A stretch of 64,000 nucleotides of DNA from Albibacterium profundi (GCF_042159835.1 NZ_JBBVGT010000002.1:620001-684000), one strand, 5' to 3'; counted from the stretch's first letter, positions 53,339-62,748 are shown. Numbers and translations are program-made. Notes: generated by a model from the sequence alone, not told the origin.

Positions 53339-53493
53339 TGTTTAAGACTTGTTTTACTTTATTGGGGGATTCACCGCCATCGGTTTTCAAATGAATCCCA
53401 ATTATACATGAAATACAGGGACTCAATAGGGACCCATTTGGGAACTGATAGGTAATTGTGTAGACCGAGTCTGCCAGGACAGTCGAGTCGTAA

Positions 53494-54162
53494 CTATTTA
53501 TTGAGCTGATAATATTCCCCTAGCTGTTGGTCAACATTGGTTGCTGTGACGTTCAAGTCGATCAGCTTACCCGTTTCCAATTGGATAATCATTCCGTGTA
53601 TAGCGAGGTCATCCCGTTGTTTCCATGCATTCTGTACAATCGTCGTCTTGCAAAGATTAGAAACCTGTTCAATAACATTCAACTCAACAAAGCGATCTTC
53701 TCGTTTTTGTAGGTCGCTGATAGCATTGAGTTCTTGCGCATGGGTGCGATAAACATCTTTCAGATGCCGAAGCCAATTGTCTAAAAGACCATATTGTTTT
53801 TGCCCCATAGCGGCAGTTATCCCTCCACAACGATAATGGCCGGCGACAATAACGTGCTTCACCTTCAAAATATTAACAGCAAAATCGAGCACACTCAGCA
53901 TGTTCATATCTGAATGGACGCAGAGATTGGCGACATTACGATGGACAAAAACATCCCCGGGCCGAGTGCCGGTGATTTGATTGGCGGGAACGCGACTGTC
54001 GGAACAACCGATCCAGAGGAGATCGGGATGTTGTCCTTTTGCCAGTTCTGTAAAAAGTCCGGTTTTATCTTCCTCTACTTCTTTGGACCAGGCCTGGTTA
54101 CCCGCAATGATCTTATGAAAGCTCTTGGTTAAGGTTTCATTATCAAATTTTTTATCACACAT
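53494..54162 (-). CDS. Beta-carbonic anhydrase
   Basis: A 222-aa beta-class carbonic anhydrase (CO2 to bicarbonate). The zinc ligands Cys53, His109 and Cys112 and the Asp55-Arg57 dyad lie in GCSDSRVP and GHYRCGG. The length and form match the CynT/Can type. No signal peptide, so it acts in the cytosol, where it can supply bicarbonate for carboxylases such as the one next door; that link is inference. Divergent from the carboxylase. Confidence 0.95.
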   Translation of the reverse strand: MCDKKFDNETLTKSFHKIIAGNQAWSKEVEEDKTGLFTELAKGQHPDLLWIGCSDSRVPANQITGTRPGDVFVHRNVANLCVHSDMNMLSVLDFAVNILKVKHVIVAGHYRCGGITAAMGQKQYGLLDNWLRHLKDVYRTHAQELNAISDLQKREDRFVELNVIEQVSNLCKTTIVQNAWKQRDDLAIHGMIIQLETGKLIDLNVTATNVDQQLGEYYQLNK

Positions 54163-54275
54163 TATATTAGTATTAAAAATTAGGGTCTAAATAAATGCAA
54201 TATTACGAAATTGCCGGTTCCGATATTAAAGAAAATGCAATATACTTTTGTCAGTGACGACGACGAAGTTGATTG
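54163..54275. other. Divergent promoter region, carbonic anhydrase and carboxylase
   Basis: No gene. TACTTTTG at 54243-54250 fits the -7 consensus on the plus strand, without a clear -33 box, and could start the carboxylase transcript near 54257. Confidence 0.4.
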
Positions 54276-54362
54276 ATGAATGGAAATGAACAATTTTATT
54301 ACCTTTATTGGTGGATTATCGCTAAATTACTCCTAACCAAACTGCTCAAAATTGAAAGATAA
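54276..54362 (+). CDS. Possible 28-codon leader ORF overlapping the carboxylase start
   Basis: An ATG-started frame of 28 codons rich in aromatic and hydrophobic residues (MNGNEQFYYLYWWIIAKLLL, then TKLLKIER). Its stop (54360-54362) lies inside the first codons of the downstream gene, in another frame, so it overlaps the TTG start by 11 bp. It could serve to deliver ribosomes to the rare TTG start. It might also be chance, as it is short. Confidence 0.35.
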   Translation: MNGNEQFYYLYWWIIAKLLLTKLLKIER

Positions 54363-55893
54363 GATTCAACACCTGAAGGATAAAAAGAAGGAGGCTTTAC
54401 AAGGAGGTGGAACCGCACGGATTGATAGCCAGCATAAAAAGGGTAAGCTGACGGCACGTGAACGTTTGCAGCTATTACTGGACGAAGGCTCTTTTCAGGA
54501 AATAGGCATGTTGGTGAAGCATCGGAGTACCGACTTCGGCATGGAAAATGAAACCTATGCGGGAGATGGAGTGGTAACAGGATATGGCACAATTGGTGGC
54601 CGTACGGTATACGTCTTCTCTCAGGATTTTACTGTTTTCGGAGGTTCCCTTTCTGAGACTTACGCTGAAAAGATTTGTAAAATAATGGATCTGGCACTCC
54701 AAAATGGCGCACCCATTATCGGCCTTAATGACTCGGGCGGTGCACGCATCCAAGAGGGAGTGGTGTCACTCGGCGGATATGCTGATATTTTTTATAGAAA
54801 TACCCTAGCCTCGGGAGTCATTCCTCAGATATCGGCCATTATGGGTCCGAGTGCGGGCGGCGCCGTGTATTCGCCGGCGATTACTGACTTTACAGTGATG
54901 GTTAAAAACACATCGTATATGTTTGTTACCGGCCCCAATGTGGTAAAAACGGTGACTCATGAATCCGTTACTGCAGAGGAGTTAGGAGGCGCTGAAACGC
55001 ATGCCTCTAAATCAGGCGTTACGCATTTTGCATGTGAAAATGAGTTGGATGCCGTTGAGCATATTAAACGACTATTGAGCTATATGCCGCAGAACTGTGA
55101 AGATCTTGTCCCCTGTCTAGATTATCAGATTAAAAATGAACATCGGGAAGTATTGAATTCGGTTATCCCGGATAATGCTTCACAACCCTATGATATGCGA
55201 CTGGTGATTGAAGAGCTTGCAGACCCCGATTCTTTTATGGAAGTACATAGGGATTTTGCAGAGAATATTGTTGTGGGTTTCGCAAGGCTGGCCGGTCGCA
55301 GTATCGGAATCGTAGCAAATCAACCCGCATCTTTAGCAGGTGTTCTTGACATTGATGCATCAGTAAAGGGTGCGCGCTTTGTCAGGTTCTGTGACTGCTT
55401 CAATATCCCGCTATTAGTACTGGAGGATGTACCGGGTTTCTTGCCCGGAACGGATCAGGAGTGGAACGGTATCATTACACATGGTGCAAAACTGTTGTTT
55501 GCTTTTAGTGAAGCTACAGTTCCCCGGATCACCGTGATCACGAGAAAAGCATATGGAGGGGCCTATTGTGTGATGAACAGTAAACATATAGGAGCTGATA
55601 TGAACTTTGCATGGCCGTCTGCAGAGATTGCAGTTATGGGTGCGAAAGGTGCCGCTGAGATCATCTTTAAAAAGCAAATTTCATCAGCCGAAGATCCTGA
55701 AAAGGAATGGCTAAAGAAAGAGAAAGAGTATTCTGATAAATTTGCAAATCCATATCGGGCGGCAGAAAGGGGTTTTATTGATGAGGTAATTGAGCCAGCA
55801 GAAACTCGTGAAAAACTTATCTTTGCCTTTAAGATGCTTGAAAACAAAGCAGTAAAATTACCAAAGAAAAAACATGGGAATATTCCCTTATAA
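54352..55893 (+). CDS. pccB: Acyl-CoA carboxylase beta subunit (propionyl-CoA type)
   Basis: A 513-aa carboxyltransferase subunit. It starts at TTG 54352 (family start KDKIQHLKDKKKEALQGGG). It has KGKLTARERLQLLLDEGSF, QDFTVFGGSLSETYAEKI, GLNDSGGARIQEGV, MGPSAGGAVYSPA (acyl-CoA site) and TRKAYGGAYCVM. It carboxylates propionyl-CoA or acetyl-CoA with a biotinylated alpha partner that is not in the window. TTG is the only start before ATG at codon 44. First gene of a forward run with M42, HerA-like and nucleotidyltransferase. Confidence 0.93.
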   Translation: MKDKIQHLKDKKKEALQGGGTARIDSQHKKGKLTARERLQLLLDEGSFQEIGMLVKHRSTDFGMENETYAGDGVVTGYGTIGGRTVYVFSQDFTVFGGSLSETYAEKICKIMDLALQNGAPIIGLNDSGGARIQEGVVSLGGYADIFYRNTLASGVIPQISAIMGPSAGGAVYSPAITDFTVMVKNTSYMFVTGPNVVKTVTHESVTAEELGGAETHASKSGVTHFACENELDAVEHIKRLLSYMPQNCEDLVPCLDYQIKNEHREVLNSVIPDNASQPYDMRLVIEELADPDSFMEVHRDFAENIVVGFARLAGRSIGIVANQPASLAGVLDIDASVKGARFVRFCDCFNIPLLVLEDVPGFLPGTDQEWNGIITHGAKLLFAFSEATVPRITVITRKAYGGAYCVMNSKHIGADMNFAWPSAEIAVMGAKGAAEIIFKKQISSAEDPEKEWLKKEKEYSDKFANPYRAAERGFIDEVIEPAETREKLIFAFKMLENKAVKLPKKKHGNIPL

Positions 55894-55911
55894 TGTACGT
55901 TAATAATAAAC

Positions 55912-57021
55912 ATGAGTAAAAAGAAAGAACAAGCGAAGAAATTGAGCAATGAGAAATCATTAAGTTTTTTAGAACAGTATTTAAACAATCCTTCACCTAC
56001 AGGTTTTGAATGGGATGGCCAACGGATATGGCTAGACTATTTAAACAAGTATGTTGATGATAGCTTCACGGACACCTATGGTTCGGCAGTGGGTGTGATT
56101 AATCCGGATGCGGCCTACAAAGTAGTCTTGGAAGCACATGCTGACGAAATCTCTTGGTTTGTGAACTATATTAATAGTGATGGCTTGATTTATGTAATTC
56201 GAAACGGTGGATCTGACCATCAAATTGCACCATCTAAACGTGTGAATATTCACACAGACCAAGGAATTCGGAAAGCGGTGTTCGGATGGCCGGCCATTCA
56301 TACACGCAACGGAAAAGAAAAGGAGGATAACCCTACACAAAAGAACATTTTCTTGGACTGCGGCTGCACATCGAAAGAAGAGGTAGAAGCGCTGGGCATT
56401 CACGTCGGTTCTGTGATCACCTATGAGGATGAATTTATGGTATTGAACGATCGCTATTATGTAGGCAGAGCTTTAGATAACCGGATCGGCGGATTTATGA
56501 TTGCAGAAGTGGCGAGACTGTTAAAGGAAAATAAGAAGAAATTGCCTTTTGGATTATATATTGTTAATTCAGTGCAAGAGGAAATAGGACTGAAAGGGGC
56601 TGAAATGATTGCTGAACGTATTCAACCGGATGTGGCAATTGTTACGGATGTAACGCATGATACACAGACGCCTATGATTGAGAAAAACGTGCAAGGCGAT
56701 CTTGCCTGTGGGAAAGGTCCGGTAGTCTCTTATGCACCGGCTGTGCAGATTAATCTGAATCGGCTGATCGTGGAGACGGCGCAGAAGAAGAATATACCCT
56801 TCCAAAGACAAGCTTCATCTAGAACGACAGGAACGGATACGGATGCATTTGCCTATTCGAACCAAGGAGTAGCATCAGCACTGATTTCCTTGCCTCTACG
56901 CTATATGCACACGACAGTAGAGATGGCACATATTGAGGATGTTGATAATGCTATCCGTTTGCTATATGAAACTGTATTGGCCTTAGAAGCAGAAAAAGAC
57001 TATCGCTCATTTGCTAAATAA
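55912..57021 (+). CDS. M42-family metallopeptidase
   Basis: A 369-aa M42 (glutamyl aminopeptidase/endoglucanase-like) peptidase with two metals. It has the family pieces LNNPSPTGFEW, LEAHADEISWFV (His-Ala-Asp), GRALDNRIGGFM, SVQEEIGLKGAEM (Glu pair), VTDVTHDTQTP and the late YMHTTVEMAHIEDVD. Such enzymes form large dodecamers and trim peptides in the cytosol. Starts 18 bp after the carboxylase stop. Confidence 0.93.
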   Translation: MSKKKEQAKKLSNEKSLSFLEQYLNNPSPTGFEWDGQRIWLDYLNKYVDDSFTDTYGSAVGVINPDAAYKVVLEAHADEISWFVNYINSDGLIYVIRNGGSDHQIAPSKRVNIHTDQGIRKAVFGWPAIHTRNGKEKEDNPTQKNIFLDCGCTSKEEVEALGIHVGSVITYEDEFMVLNDRYYVGRALDNRIGGFMIAEVARLLKENKKKLPFGLYIVNSVQEEIGLKGAEMIAERIQPDVAIVTDVTHDTQTPMIEKNVQGDLACGKGPVVSYAPAVQINLNRLIVETAQKKNIPFQRQASSRTTGTDTDAFAYSNQGVASALISLPLRYMHTTVEMAHIEDVDNAIRLLYETVLALEAEKDYRSFAK

Positions 57022-57041
57022 TATTTTAATCGGAACCACTC

Positions 57042-58574
57042 ATGGAAAATAAAGCATTGTTTATAGAAAAGATAAAAGAATCTTACAATCCAAAGGGTGA
57101 ATTTATTTACTTGGGCTCCGGTATTCTCGAGCAAGAGATCATAGCACCTGCACAAGTCAACCTGGCCCTGAAGATGATGAATAGACATGGGCTAATCGCT
57201 GGGGCAACTGGAACTGGGAAAACACGCACGCTACAATTAATAGCTGAACAGCTGTCGGATGCGGGTGTACCAGTATTCATGTTGGATGTTAAAGGGGATT
57301 TGTCAGGTTTGGCAGAGGCTGGAGAAAGCAATCCGGCTCTTGTGGAACGCGGGAAAATGCTGGAGCGACCTTTCGTGCCGCAAAGCTTCCCGATAGAATT
57401 GTTTTCGCTAAGTGGAAAAAATGGAATCCCGCTACGGATCAAAATCAGCGATTTTGGCCCCGTTATGCTGGCAAGGGTTCTTGACCTGAATGATACACAA
57501 ACGGGTGTATTGACGGCTATTTTTAAGTATGCCGATGATCATCAGATTGCGCTGATTAACTTTGACGATCTAAAGGCTTTATTGAATTTTTTATCACAAG
57601 GTGAAGGTGCTATGGAAATAGCGCAGGATTATGGAAAAATCAGTAGCAGTACATCGGGAACCATCCTTCGAAAAATTGTATCGGTGGAGCAGCAAGGGCT
57701 TTCCGATGTCTTCGGCGAACCAGAATTTGACATCAATGATCTGTTTCGAAAAATAGATGACAAAGGGATAATCAGCCTGCTGAACATTTCAGATGTGCAA
57801 AACCAACCGGTTTTGTTCTCTACTTTCCTTTTGAGTTTATTGAACCAGCTTTTTAAGAATTTACCAGAGGTAGGCAATCCGGATAAACCGAAGCTTATCT
57901 TCTTCTTTGATGAGGCTCATCTTCTTTTTAAAAATGCATCAAAGGTGTTTCTTTCACGTGTTGATCAGATTATCCGGTTGATTCGTTCAAAGGGTGTAGG
58001 CGTGTTTTTCTGTACGCAAGCGCCTACAGATATCCCAGAGAATGTGCTGGGGCAGTTAGGGAACAGAGTACAACATGCTTTAAGGGCCTTTACGCCTAAT
58101 GATGCTGAAAATCTGCGCAAAACGGTTAAAACATATCCAAACTCCGATTTTTATAAAATAGATGAGATATTAACACAGCTAGGGACAGGGCAGGCGCTGA
58201 TTACCGTACTGAATGATAAAGGGATACCGACTGAAGTTGTGGCAACACATCTGATCCCTCCTAGAGCGGTGATGGGACCGTTGAACACCAGTGACTATGA
58301 TAAGATCATCGCTTCATCTGACCTGTTCCAGAAATACGGCCAGTCGACTGACAGTCACAGTGCTGCTGAAGTAATTGAAGAAAGAAGGAGAGAACTAGAG
58401 GCAGAAGCAGAAAAACTCAAGAGCAAAAAAGTTAGTAAAACCCGGAAACGAAGTAACCGACAGACACCGGTAGAAGCTGCGGGAAAGACGCTGATACGTA
58501 CGCTTGCTGCAGGGGCTGGCAGAATCATATTAACAGCGCTTACAAGCTTTCTAAAAGGTAAAAGAAAACGATAA
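57042..58574 (+). CDS. HerA-like ATPase (DUF853 / YjgR type)
   Basis: A 510-aa ATPase. It carries Walker A GATGTGKTRTLQ near residue 53, ...MLDVKGDLSGLAE (Walker B-like loop), KLIFFFDEAHLLF (the conserved DEAH-like acidic stretch) and CTQAPTDIPENVLGQLGNRVQHALRAFTPND. This is the DUF853/YjgR branch of HerA-FtsK ATPases, unlinked to NurA here. A Lys/Arg-rich tail (about 445-475) ends in a short hydrophobic helix. The role is unknown. Starts 20 bp after the M42 gene. Confidence 0.88.
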   Translation: MENKALFIEKIKESYNPKGEFIYLGSGILEQEIIAPAQVNLALKMMNRHGLIAGATGTGKTRTLQLIAEQLSDAGVPVFMLDVKGDLSGLAEAGESNPALVERGKMLERPFVPQSFPIELFSLSGKNGIPLRIKISDFGPVMLARVLDLNDTQTGVLTAIFKYADDHQIALINFDDLKALLNFLSQGEGAMEIAQDYGKISSSTSGTILRKIVSVEQQGLSDVFGEPEFDINDLFRKIDDKGIISLLNISDVQNQPVLFSTFLLSLLNQLFKNLPEVGNPDKPKLIFFFDEAHLLFKNASKVFLSRVDQIIRLIRSKGVGVFFCTQAPTDIPENVLGQLGNRVQHALRAFTPNDAENLRKTVKTYPNSDFYKIDEILTQLGTGQALITVLNDKGIPTEVVATHLIPPRAVMGPLNTSDYDKIIASSDLFQKYGQSTDSHSAAEVIEERRRELEAEAEKLKSKKVSKTRKRSNRQTPVEAAGKTLIRTLAAGAGRIILTALTSFLKGKRKR

Positions 58575-58630
58575 AAAAAAGGCAAAACGAAAACGATAAA
58601 ATTAAAACACAAATCAATAATTATTTTAAA

Positions 58631-59545
58631 ATGAAAAAACCAACTCTTTTAATCTTGGCAGCAGGAATGGCAAGTCGTTATGGCAGCATGAAGCAAATCG
58701 ACGCTTTTGGACCCAATGGAGAAACGATAATTGATTATTCTATATACGATGCGATACGAGCTGGGTTCGGCAAGGTAACGTTCATTATAAAAAAAGAATT
58801 CGAGGATAACTTCAGATCTATTTATGACCCGAAGCTGAAAGGAAAAATTGAGACGGAATATGTCTTCCAAGATTTTGACTTGACAAAATATGGTATTGAC
58901 CGTGAAGTGGAACGAGCAAAACCTTGGGGAACTGCACACGCTGTTTTATCAGCTAAAGACACAATTAAGGAGCCTTTTTGCGTAATCAACGCAGACGATT
59001 TTTACGGCTATGATTCGTTTAAAAAAATGGCAGATTTCCTAATAAATGATGCAACAGATAGTGAGTTTGCTCTAATGGGCTTTCAAATCGATAAAACTCT
59101 ATCTGAACATGGCTCGGTGTCTCGCGGAGTCTGTCAGGTAGATGACAAAGGCAATATGACTGAGATAATAGAAAGAACAAAGGTTTATTTCAAAGACATT
59201 GAGGGAGAAAAGAAAATCGTGTTTGAAGAAGATGGAAAAGAGACTGCCCTCCCTTCTGATGCACGCGTATCAATGAATTTCTGGGGTTTCACACCAGCCG
59301 TTTTTGATATATCCGTAGAATTGTTTAAAGACTTTATCGAAAAGAATCATACGAACCCTAAATCGGAATTTTTCATCCCATTGGTTGCCGACCATTTGAT
59401 CCAGAATGATAAAGCTACCTTCAAGGTAATTCCTACTGCGGAAAAGTGGTTCGGTGTTACATATAAGGAGGACAAGCCGATTGTACAGGAAAATATTTCA
59501 AAACTAATTGAGAATGGCACCTACCCTGAGCACTTGTGGGGGTAA
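58631..59545 (+). CDS. Sugar-phosphate nucleotidyltransferase-like protein
   Basis: A 304-aa protein of the nucleotidyltransferase (GT-A-like) fold. The start LILAAGMASRYGSMKQIDAFGPNGETI is the nucleotide-binding signature with the SRYGSMKQ loop, then VINADDFYGYDSFKKMADFL (metal-binding DD), SRGVCQVDDKG and MNFWGFTPAVFD. Similar proteins in Bacteroidota are called 'nucleotidyltransferase' and their sugar is unknown; a cytosolic NDP-sugar synthesis role is expected. Lies 56 bp after the HerA-like gene; last of the run. Confidence 0.83.
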   Translation: MKKPTLLILAAGMASRYGSMKQIDAFGPNGETIIDYSIYDAIRAGFGKVTFIIKKEFEDNFRSIYDPKLKGKIETEYVFQDFDLTKYGIDREVERAKPWGTAHAVLSAKDTIKEPFCVINADDFYGYDSFKKMADFLINDATDSEFALMGFQIDKTLSEHGSVSRGVCQVDDKGNMTEIIERTKVYFKDIEGEKKIVFEEDGKETALPSDARVSMNFWGFTPAVFDISVELFKDFIEKNHTNPKSEFFIPLVADHLIQNDKATFKVIPTAEKWFGVTYKEDKPIVQENISKLIENGTYPEHLWG

Positions 59546-59607
59546 GTGTATAACCACCAAGCGTGGAAAAATAATAGTGATTATTAGTTAGTTACTTTCC
59601 AATAAAA

Positions 59608-59639
59608 AATGCCCCAAAAATAAACATTCTTGGGGCATT
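59608..59639. terminator. Bidirectional terminator, nucleotidyltransferase and dnaK
   Basis: A 10-bp stem, AATGCCCCAA (59608-59617) with TTGGGGCATT (59630-59639), a 12-base loop, and a T run on the minus strand (TTTTTATT). It sits between convergent genes and most clearly serves dnaK. Confidence 0.8.
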
Positions 59640-59664
59640 GCATTTATTGAATATCCGTTGTGAC

Positions 59665-61575
59665 TTATTTCTTTTCGTCGTCTTTCACTTCTTCAAAGTC
59701 CACATCGGTTACGTCATCGCCATTCTGTGTTTCACCTTCTGAGGGCTGATCTTGTGCTTCTCCTGAAGGCTGACCTTGCGCATACATATCACCTGCTGCT
59801 TGGTTCCAGGCATTTTGAAGTGATTCTTGGGCTGCATCCATTGCTGTAAAGTCACGTGCAGCATGCGCTTCTTTCAACTTAGCAAGACCGTCCTCGATTG
59901 TAGCCTTTTTATCAGCAGGAATTTTCTCACCATATTCTTTCAACTGGCTCTCGGTCGAGAATATTAGCGCATCTGCTGCATTAATTTTATCAGCTTCTTC
60001 TTTCGCTTTTTTATCTTGATCTGCATTCGCTTCAGCCTCTTCTTTCATCTTTTGAATTTCCTCATCACTAAGTCCAGAGGATGCTTCGATACGAATCTTC
60101 TGTTCTTTGCCCGTAGCCTTGTCTTTTGCAGATACATTTAAGATACCGTTTGCATCAATATCGAATGTCACTTCAATTTGAGGCACTCCACGTGGAGCTG
60201 GTGGTATTCCATCTAAATGGAATCTTCCGATAGTCCGGTTCTGGTTAGCCATTGGGCGCTCACCTTGCAAGATATGGATCTCAACTGACGGCTGATTATC
60301 TGACGCCGTTGAGAATGTTTCTGATTTTCTACTTGGGATAGTCGTGTTAGCTTCAATCAACTTGGTCATTACCCCACCCATTGTTTCGATACCCAATGAA
60401 AGCGGTGTAACGTCTAGTAGAAGAACATCTTTAACCTCACCAGTTAATACTCCTCCTTGAATAGCTGCTCCTAATGCGACTACTTCGTCTGGATTAACAC
60501 CTTTCGACGGTTCTTTACCAAAGAATGCCTTAACTGCTTCCTGAATAGCAGGAATACGTGTTGATCCACCAACTAGAATAATTTCGTCAATTTCCGACTT
60601 GTCCAAACCAGCATTTTTCAATGCGGAACGACAAGGTTCTATTGTGCGCTTAATCAAACTGTCTGCTAACTGTTCAAACTTGGCACGGGTCAGGCTCCGA
60701 ACTAAGTGTTTCGGGCCGGTTTGATCAGCTGTTATATAAGGTAAGTTAATCTCCGTAGTAGATGTACTTGAAAGCTCTACTTTCGCTTTTTCGGCAGCTT
60801 CTTTCAAACGTTGAAGGGCCATTGCGTCTTTCGACAAGTCAAAGCCATTATTGTCAGTCTTGAACTCTTGTACTAACCAATCAATGATAACCTGATCAAA
60901 GTCGTCACCACCCAAGTGCACATCCCCGTCAGTAGATTTAACTTCAAAAACCCCATCTCCTAGCTCCAGGATCGAAACGTCGTGCGTACCGCCACCGCAG
61001 TCAAAGACGGCGATCTTCATATCCTTGTCAGCTTTGTCTAGACCGTAAGCCAGCGCAGCCGCAGTTGGCTCGTTAATGATTCTCTTAACTGTCAAGCCAG
61101 CAATTTCACCTGCTTCTTTGGTAGCTTGACGCTGAGAGTCATTAAAGTATGCTGGTACAGTAATAACAGCCTCTGATACCTCTTGTCCAAGGAAATCTTC
61201 TGCAGTTTTCTTCATTTTTTGTAGAATCATGGCAGATATCTCCTGAGGCGTATACTTCCTGTCATCTATCACTACGCGAGGCGTATTATTGTCACCTTTC
61301 ACTACCTCATATGGCACGCGAGCAATTTCTTTTGATACTTCATCGAATGTCTCGCCAATGAACCTTTTAATTGATGATATGGTCTTCGTAGGATTCGTTA
61401 TAGCCTGACGTTTAGCAGGGTCTCCTACTTTTCTTTCTCCGTTTTCGACGAAAGCAACAATAGAAGGCGTAGTGCGTTTTCCTTCGTTATTCGAAATCAC
61501 CACTGGTTCATTACCTTCCATTACTGCAACACAGGAATTCGTTGTTCCTAAGTCGATTCCAATAATTTTTGACAT
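59665..61575 (-). CDS. dnaK: Chaperone DnaK (Hsp70)
   Basis: A 636-aa Hsp70. The ATPase domain has IGIDLGTTNSCVAVMEG, VTVPAYFNDSQRQATKEAG, IAVFDCGGGTHDVSILEL and ILVGGSTRIPAIQ; the substrate domain has DVTPLSLGIETMGG; the lid ends in DVTDVDFEEVKDDEKK (EEV-like). The phosphate motif reads DCGGGTHDVS, where most Hsp70s read DLGGGTFDVS. I chose ATG 61575 (MSKIIGIDLG); the frame opens 16 codons earlier. dnaJ and grpE are not adjacent. Confidence 0.97.
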   Translation of the reverse strand: MSKIIGIDLGTTNSCVAVMEGNEPVVISNNEGKRTTPSIVAFVENGERKVGDPAKRQAITNPTKTISSIKRFIGETFDEVSKEIARVPYEVVKGDNNTPRVVIDDRKYTPQEISAMILQKMKKTAEDFLGQEVSEAVITVPAYFNDSQRQATKEAGEIAGLTVKRIINEPTAAALAYGLDKADKDMKIAVFDCGGGTHDVSILELGDGVFEVKSTDGDVHLGGDDFDQVIIDWLVQEFKTDNNGFDLSKDAMALQRLKEAAEKAKVELSSTSTTEINLPYITADQTGPKHLVRSLTRAKFEQLADSLIKRTIEPCRSALKNAGLDKSEIDEIILVGGSTRIPAIQEAVKAFFGKEPSKGVNPDEVVALGAAIQGGVLTGEVKDVLLLDVTPLSLGIETMGGVMTKLIEANTTIPSRKSETFSTASDNQPSVEIHILQGERPMANQNRTIGRFHLDGIPPAPRGVPQIEVTFDIDANGILNVSAKDKATGKEQKIRIEASSGLSDEEIQKMKEEAEANADQDKKAKEEADKINAADALIFSTESQLKEYGEKIPADKKATIEDGLAKLKEAHAARDFTAMDAAQESLQNAWNQAAGDMYAQGQPSGEAQDQPSEGETQNGDDVTDVDFEEVKDDEKK

Positions 61576-61851
61576 ATTTCCTTTTTTTGAGTTTAATTTG
61601 ATATTACTATAATGCCTCATCAAACCTTATACCAAGGGAATCGCAGAATTAAAATTCCAACAAGCGAATGACAAATTGACACACACTCTTCACTTACCTT
61701 CGTTAGTCAATCTGATACAGTGTTTAAAAATGCTATACGAACTCTACACATACGGAGCACTCTTGAACTTACGGGCATATGAATTTAACTAATGTCTTTG
61801 GTGCACATCACAGCTCTACCGCAAAAACACAACTCTAGTAAGGATATAAAA
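61576..61851. other. Spacer upstream of dnaK
   Basis: A gene-free region of about 276 bp that should hold the dnaK promoter on the minus strand. I see no CIRCE-type repeat and no good -33/-7 pair. A TAAGGTTTG-like stretch near 61621-61629 (minus strand) is one base off spacing for a -7 box. Confidence 0.4.
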
Positions 61852-61882
61852 AAAGGTTGACCACTTCTAGTGATCAACCTTT
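61852..61882 (-). terminator. Terminator of the rpsD-rpoA-rplQ operon
   Basis: A 14-bp stem (61852-61865 with 61869-61882) with one C-A mismatch, a 3-base loop and a T7 run on the minus strand. It lies 22 bp after the rplQ stop and closes the ribosomal alpha operon. Confidence 0.88.
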
Positions 61883-61904
61883 CTACAATAATATGTAATG
61901 TATC

Positions 61905-62663
61905 TTAAGCTTCTTCTTTACCGCCCTTAAGTTCGTCCTGTAACTTTTCAAGTTCTTCGAACTTACCTTCACTTGCGAGTTCAGCTTGTTGAGGCCATGT
62001 ATCAGGAGTAGCCGTGTTAAACTGATCGCCTGCATTTGTAAGAACCTCTTTTAACTCTTCAGGAGTTTTAGCCGCCAATTCTTTAAATGTACTGATTCCA
62101 GCGTTTGTAAACACTTCAGCGATTTTCGGTCCAACACCTTCAATTTTAGTCAAGTCGTCCGCTTTTACTTCTTCTTTAGGTGCCTTTTCTTTTGGTTCTT
62201 CCACCGCTACATCGTCTTTCTTAGCACTGCTAGCTTTCTTCTTAGCTCCACCACGACGTCTTGTAGCTTTCTTTTCAGGCTTCGCTTCTGCAGTATTATA
62301 GACTTCGTTATAGTCTACCAGTTCGATTATAGCCATCTCTGCGTTATCGCCTATACGATTAGCCATCTTAATGATACGAGTATATCCACCAGGACGATTT
62401 GCTACCTTCTCGGAAATCTCACGGAACAGTATTGTTACCGCGTCTTTATCCTTGAGGTACGAAAATACCGTACGGCGAGAATGAGTTGAATCTGTTTTAG
62501 ATTTCGTAATTAGCGGCTCAACATATTTGCGTAAAGCTTTTGCTTTGGCTAAAGTAGTAGTGATTCGCTTATGTTTAACAAGCGATGTAGCCATATTTGA
62601 TAACATTGCCTTACGGTGGCTGTCAGTACGACTTAAGTGATTGATTTTTTTTCCGTGTCTCAT
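61905..62663 (-). CDS. rplQ: 50S ribosomal protein L17 with C-terminal helix-hairpin-helix extension
   Basis: A 252-aa protein. Residues 1-123 are normal L17 (MRHGKKINHLSRTDSHRKAM; RRTVFSYLKDKDAV; GGYTRIIKMANRIGDNAEMAIIEL). A Lys/Arg/Glu-rich linker (about 125-168) joins a domain (169-252) with LTKIEGVGPKIAEVFTNAGI, a helix-hairpin-helix pattern, followed by STFKELAAKTPEELKEVL and a Glu/Lys tail. Ordinary L17 is about 120-130 aa in many bacteria. The extension may bind RNA or DNA; its role is unknown. It follows rpoA by 85 bp. Confidence 0.93.
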   Translation of the reverse strand: MRHGKKINHLSRTDSHRKAMLSNMATSLVKHKRITTTLAKAKALRKYVEPLITKSKTDSTHSRRTVFSYLKDKDAVTILFREISEKVANRPGGYTRIIKMANRIGDNAEMAIIELVDYNEVYNTAEAKPEKKATRRRGGAKKKASSAKKDDVAVEEPKEKAPKEEVKADDLTKIEGVGPKIAEVFTNAGISTFKELAAKTPEELKEVLTNAGDQFNTATPDTWPQQAELASEGKFEELEKLQDELKGGKEEA

Positions 62664-62748
62664 TTGTTTAGTTTTTTGTGCATACCGTCTCCTTTGTTCT
62701 ATGGAGGGAATTATGCAACAGGTCTGCTATCGATAGATATCGACCTAA

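Noticed and set aside
57042..58574. HerA-NurA defence or repair pair
   Set aside because: No NurA nuclease or SIR2/DUF4297 partner lies beside it, and the sequence fits the DUF853/YjgR branch, which is usually solitary.
61576..61851. CIRCE or other HrcA operator upstream of dnaK
   Set aside because: No TTAGCACTC-N9-GAGTGCTAA-like repeat is present.
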